Source: Stutzerimonas stutzeri (GTDB taxonomy: Bacteria; Pseudomonadota; Gammaproteobacteria; Pseudomonadales; Pseudomonadaceae). From it: a DNA stretch of 64,000 nt. Made by a program: the position numbers and the translations under genes. The DNA lies in the NCBI RefSeq assembly GCF_000590475.1, contig NZ_CP007441.1:874443-938442 (forward strand), written 5' to 3'. The notes beneath the pieces are model-generated. The model was not told the DNA's origin. It saw only the letters and a program-made list of their open reading frames with translations, and made no database searches. Shown in pieces: positions 60,806 to 64,000 of the stretch; position 1 is the stretch's first letter, and every line of letters starts with the position of its first letter.

Positions 60806-62194
60806 CTATCGCATGCTTCCCGCCAGCTTGCGAGTCTTGCTCGGCTGCCTGGCCGGCTTCGGACTGTTGTTCAGAGACGCCGCCTGCTGCAGATCCAGCG
60901 AGCCCGTTTCTGGAGCCAGCCACCAGGACGCCAGCGCACCGAACAGCGAGATGGCAGCGGCGATGTACATGGTGTTGGCGATCCCGAGCGATGCCAGCGA
61001 GATGGGTACCAGGTAGGTGCCGAGCGCGGCGCCAATGCGTGACAAGGAAGTCGCCAGGCCAACGGCGGAGGCACGGATCTCGGTGGGGAACAGTTCGTTG
61101 GGGTAGACGTACTCCAGCACCTGAGCGCCGCCGATGAACAGGGCGTAGGCACCGAACAGCAGCAGTGTGAGCATTGGCGAATGATCGGGGAAAATGCCCA
61201 GCAGCATCAGCGCCATGCCCGACCACAAAAAGCTGTGAATCAGCATGGTGCGGCGGCCCATCGAGCCCATCAGTTTGGTCGCAACCAGGCAGCCGACGGC
61301 GAACAACGCGGTGATCGCGATCGATCCGTAGCTGGCCCAGTCCCCGGTGAGTTTCAGCGCCAGCAGCACTTTCGGGGCGAAGGCGTAGATGGCGAACAGC
61401 GGGATGATGGCACAGGTCCAGAACAGCGTGATGAATGCCATGCGCTTGCCGTAGCCGGAATGGAACAGCGCCCATACCGAAACACGGTCTTCCTTGGCGG
61501 GCTCAGGCAGGTCGGTAATCGAGTAATCCGGGCCGTAGACCTTCTTGATGACGGCATCGGCCTCAGCTGCACGGCCGCGGTTGATCAGCCAGCGAGGCGA
61601 CTCAGGAGTGCCGCTGCGTGCGATCAGGAACAACACGCCGGGCACCACGGAGCTGGCCAACACCCAGCGCCACGCATCCGCGCCGCCAAAGGCCAGGACG
61701 AGCTCACCAACCAGATACGCCACAGCCGCACCGACGAACCACATGAACACCATGGCCGCCAGTAGCGTGCCGCGCTGCTTGCGTGGCAGGAACTCGGCCA
61801 GCAAGGAGGTGGCAATGGGGTAGTCGGCGCCGACGGCGATACCGATCAGCAATCGCCAGACGAACAGCAGCCAGGCCGACTCGACCCAGAATTGCGCGAC
61901 GGAAAGGCCCATGATCGCCACCAGATCGATGAGATAGAGCACTTTGCGGCCGTAGCGGTCGGTGAACCAACCACCGAGAAAACCGCCCAGGAACACGCCG
62001 ATCAAGGCGGACGCGGCAATTAGGCCTTCCCAGATTGACGTGAGCTGCAATGCAGCGCTGAGCTGCACCATCACCACGCCCAGGATGCTCAGGACGTAGC
62101 CGTCCAGAAACGGGCCGCCGGCCGAGTACACGGCCAGCTTACGGTGGAAATTATTGAGCGGGGCATCCTCTACGGATCGATGGGGCCTGGACAT
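60806..62194 (-). CDS. MFS transporter, sugar/metabolite porter type
   Basis: The protein has 462 residues from the ATG at 62194 (GAGGAG ribosome site). Twelve helices are seen, with 'GGWFTDRYGRKVLYLIDLVA' in loop 2-3, 'AVGADYPIATSLLAEFLPRK' and 'PESPRWLINRGR'. These are marks of the sugar-porter-like and metabolite:H+ symporter families. It probably imports the compound handled by the linked ProC-like, ThDP and dehydrogenase enzymes. The substrate cannot be read. Confidence 0.83.
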   Translation of the reverse strand: MSRPHRSVEDAPLNNFHRKLAVYSAGGPFLDGYVLSILGVVMVQLSAALQLTSIWEGLIAASALIGVFLGGFLGGWFTDRYGRKVLYLIDLVAIMGLSVAQFWVESAWLLFVWRLLIGIAVGADYPIATSLLAEFLPRKQRGTLLAAMVFMWFVGAAVAYLVGELVLAFGGADAWRWVLASSVVPGVLFLIARSGTPESPRWLINRGRAAEADAVIKKVYGPDYSITDLPEPAKEDRVSVWALFHSGYGKRMAFITLFWTCAIIPLFAIYAFAPKVLLALKLTGDWASYGSIAITALFAVGCLVATKLMGSMGRRTMLIHSFLWSGMALMLLGIFPDHSPMLTLLLFGAYALFIGGAQVLEYVYPNELFPTEIRASAVGLATSLSRIGAALGTYLVPISLASLGIANTMYIAAAISLFGALASWWLAPETGSLDLQQAASLNNSPKPARQPSKTRKLAGSMR

Positions 62195-62280
62195 AGGGCT
62201 CTCCTCTTTTGTTGTTGTTACGCACAGGCGCTCGGCGGCATGGTTCATGCCGATCCGGAGCGTTGGCGGAGTCGTTGCGG

Positions 62281-63054
62281 CTAGCGGTTTGGTCGGGTCA
62301 GCAAGGCATCCAGAACGATTTCACAGGCAGCGCCCCAGGGCGCGCTCGCTTGCTGATGGTTCAGTACATCCAGGCCGTTTGCGGTAAAGGTGCCTGGCGT
62401 GGCGATGTTCTGTCCCAGGGTGCTCAGCGCGTGTTCGGGTTGATGCCGAGCGCTGGCCACGCAATCCTGGAGATTGCCCAGCACCAGATCCCTCGCTTTG
62501 TCGGAAGGAAGGCCTTTTTCGGTGAGCCACTGCTGCAAATCATGCAGCAGGAAATAGAACCAGCCGTTCATGCAGGCCGCGACAGTGGCCAATTCGAACG
62601 CCGGCTCTTGGTCCAGCACCACCAGATTGCCAAGTGATTTCAGGGCACGCTCGGCCTCTGCATCGGGCGGACAGACCACCACCATGGATTGATTGATCTG
62701 CGCTGCGTACGAGAGCATGGCCCGGATGCAGCGCGCCTCTGGAAAGTGCTCGGCCAGTGCATCAAGGCTGACGCCCGCAGCGAGCGAGATCAGCAACTGC
62801 CCCGGTTTCAGCGTGACTTCGCGGGCAACCACCGGCACGGCTTCGGGGCGCACGCCGAGCAGCAAGCAATCAGCACGATCGACGACCGCCTGATTGCTTT
62901 CCATCAGATGGCATCCGCTATCGGCTAGCAGTGATGTGGCACGCTCGTGGTTGCGCGGTGAAAGATAGATGTTGCCGTCGTAGCCACCGCGGCGAAGGCC
63001 GAGAACCACCTTTTCGGTTAACTCGCCAACGCCCAGAATGCCTAGGTTCTGCAT
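62281..63054 (-). CDS. pyrroline-5-carboxylate reductase family protein (ProC-like)
   Basis: The protein has 257 residues from the ATG at 63054 (GGGAAG ribosome site); a frame open to 63144 adds a low-quality extension. It has a Rossmann start 'MQNLGILGVGELTEKVVLGL' and the family's 'LLLGVRPEAVPVVAREV', 'LISLAAGVSLDALAEHF' and 'CIRAMLSYAAQINQSMVVVC' runs. The canonical ProC 'RxMPNTP' loop is altered to 'RAMLSYAAQ' and the C-terminal domain differs, so it is probably not the housekeeping proline enzyme. It is divergent from an FAD amine oxidase. Confidence 0.8.
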   Translation of the reverse strand: MQNLGILGVGELTEKVVLGLRRGGYDGNIYLSPRNHERATSLLADSGCHLMESNQAVVDRADCLLLGVRPEAVPVVAREVTLKPGQLLISLAAGVSLDALAEHFPEARCIRAMLSYAAQINQSMVVVCPPDAEAERALKSLGNLVVLDQEPAFELATVAACMNGWFYFLLHDLQQWLTEKGLPSDKARDLVLGNLQDCVASARHQPEHALSTLGQNIATPGTFTANGLDVLNHQQASAPWGAACEIVLDALLTRPNR

Positions 63055-63667
63055 GAATCTTCCCTCGGCGGGTCCGCCTTCGGTCTCGGCGCGTGGCCGG
63101 CTCGACAAGGCGGAACAGTGCTCGTTTGGTTCGGCTACGCACACGCATGCGTTCGTATGCCAACCGAGTTTTTATTGTGTCGTCGAGCCTGAAGCTGAAT
63201 AACCGAGCTCAATTCAAGCCGAGCGTTAGCTGCAACAGGCCGCGCTGTTGAATGACTATCTCACCGGTTCCTATCGACGCCATATAACAGACGGGACAAC
63301 TGATATGAGGTTCTAGAGGCTGCGGACGAGTCGCTGTGCCTGGCATCTGGCCGCCGGAATCTCAACTGAAGCGCTAGGGCGACGCGAAACGCAGCGTCCG
63401 TTTGAATGGTTTTAAAGGGCCAGCAACGCCTGGCGCGCGTTGGCTACGGCCCGCCAATGCGTGAATCACTTTTGCCTGTGGCGGCTGGGTTACGCCGATC
63501 CATGGGAACAGCTTCCGCGCCTGCTTCTAACGGCCAAGCGCACCGTGCCATGGCCCTGTCAGCGTTATACGGGGTGTGGCAATTTTGCTGACAATCGTCA
63601 TTTTCTTTATAGGCGGGAAAAGGGCGCCGCCGCAGAATCGACTTACATATCGAGAAGGTCGCCTGTC
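63055..63667. other. 610-bp divergent intergenic region
   Basis: No ORF here resembles a protein I know, and none has a convincing ribosome site. The stretch should contain the divergent promoters of the ProC-like gene and the FAD oxidase. It becomes AT-richer near 63580-63660, in front of the oxidase. Confidence 0.5.
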
Positions 63668-64000
63668 GTGCAAATACAACAACTCCCTGCTGACGATAAC
63701 GGCTGTGGCTGGTTTCATCTCAGCAAGCAACGCATTCCTCGGCCGCCCCATAGCGGTCATACGTCTACGCGCTGGGCGGTGATTGGCGCTGGCTTTACAG
63801 GTTTGGCCGCGGCGCGCCAGTTGGCGTTGAAATTCCCCAATGACGGCGTCGTATTGGTCGAGGCCCAGCAGGTTGGCTTCGGCCCTTCGGGCAGGAACTC
63901 AGGCTTCGCGATCGATCTGCCTCACGACATCGGCGCGCCTGATTACATCGGTGATCCCGCGACGGCGCGCTTGAGCCTGAAGCTGAATCTCGCTGCGCAG
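63668..64000 (+). CDS. FAD-dependent amine/amino-acid oxidoreductase (DadA/PuuB-like), 5' part
   Basis: The frame is open from a GTG at 63668 (AAGG ribosome site 9 bases upstream) to the window end, giving 111 residues. The FAD-binding Rossmann motif 'RWAVIGAGFTGLAAARQLAL' starts near residue 37, followed by 'VVLVEAQQVGFGPSGRNSGF', the arrangement of DadA/GlpO/PuuB oxidases. The substrate is probably an amino or imino acid or a gamma-glutamyl polyamine. With hydroxyproline-type genes nearby a D-hydroxyproline oxidase is possible, but the gene is cut and this is inference. Confidence 0.8.
   Translation, partial: MQIQQLPADDNGCGWFHLSKQRIPRPPHSGHTSTRWAVIGAGFTGLAAARQLALKFPNDGVVLVEAQQVGFGPSGRNSGFAIDLPHDIGAPDYIGDPATARLSLKLNLAAQ

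Noticed and set aside
63185..63988. 16-bp direct repeat GAGCCTGAAGCTGAAT at 63185 and 63973
   Set aside because: One 16-base match is near chance expectation in 64 kb, and the second copy is inside the oxidase coding sequence.

Overview
The window is high-GC gamma-proteobacterial chromosome, most likely Pseudomonas sensu lato and probably the Stutzerimonas (P. stutzeri) group. The best single clue is the cytochrome c551 gene at 4708-5022, whose mature part agrees closely with P. stutzeri c551 as I remember it. NnrS, NorR, an FtrABCD iron-uptake operon and VanAB fit the same group. I saw no rRNA, tRNA, CRISPR array or intact insertion sequence.

Layout. (1) 1-7.3 kb is an eroded nitrogen-oxide region: the 3' end of an nnrS gene, two tandem HPP-CBS membrane proteins, a LysR regulator, intact nirM, a nirS pseudogene with a large internal deletion, a short possible dnrN/norA remnant, and intact norR. 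(2) 7.4-19.5 kb is mixed: an FtrABCD iron-uptake operon with a Fur-like site, an MdtD-type exporter, an acyl-CoA synthetase, a GlxA-type regulator beside a frameshifted AraC remnant, and an octaheme cytochrome fused to HEAT and TPR repeats. (3) 20.0-32.2 kb is one long co-directional unit, with a chain of ATGA overlaps at its start: a 61-aa ORF, GST, Ycf48-like protein, MMPL/RND transporter, amidohydrolase, esterase, DUF1302 outer-membrane protein, DUF1329 protein, sulfatase and a small membrane protein, ending at a strong terminator. It looks like an envelope system for handling a hydrophobic ester or sulfate ester.

(4) 32.2-48.6 kb is an aromatic-catabolism island. A LysR gene diverges from an amidohydrolase, an extradiol dioxygenase, an FAH-family hydrolase, an MhpA-like hydroxylase, an HbpS/GlcG protein, a cache protein, a Rieske demethylase pair (reductase first) and glutathione-independent formaldehyde dehydrogenase. 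Next come a chemoreceptor, an AAHS-type aromatic acid transporter and canonical vanAB. A perfect 12-bp VanR-type operator lies in front of vanA and a related palindrome lies nearer the transporter. Two Rieske systems that should release formaldehyde flank fdhA, so methoxy-aromatic (lignin-type) compounds are the likely theme.

(5) 49.3-57.2 kb carries a proline-racemase-family enzyme with a Ser/Cys active site, an ornithine-cyclodeaminase-family reductase, a TRAP transporter, a DapA-family lyase and an aldehyde dehydrogenase. The set suits uptake and breakdown of a hydroxyproline-like imino acid; the first five genes look AT-richer than their surroundings. (6) 57.5-64 kb has gabD, an acetolactate-synthase-like ThDP enzyme, an MFS transporter and a ProC-like reductase on the minus strand, then a divergent FAD amine/amino-acid oxidase running off the end.

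The best candidates for an undescribed system are the 33.2-42.4 kb pathway (substrate unknown) and the 20.0-32.2 kb envelope operon. All functions come from reading motifs and remembered families; no database search was run.
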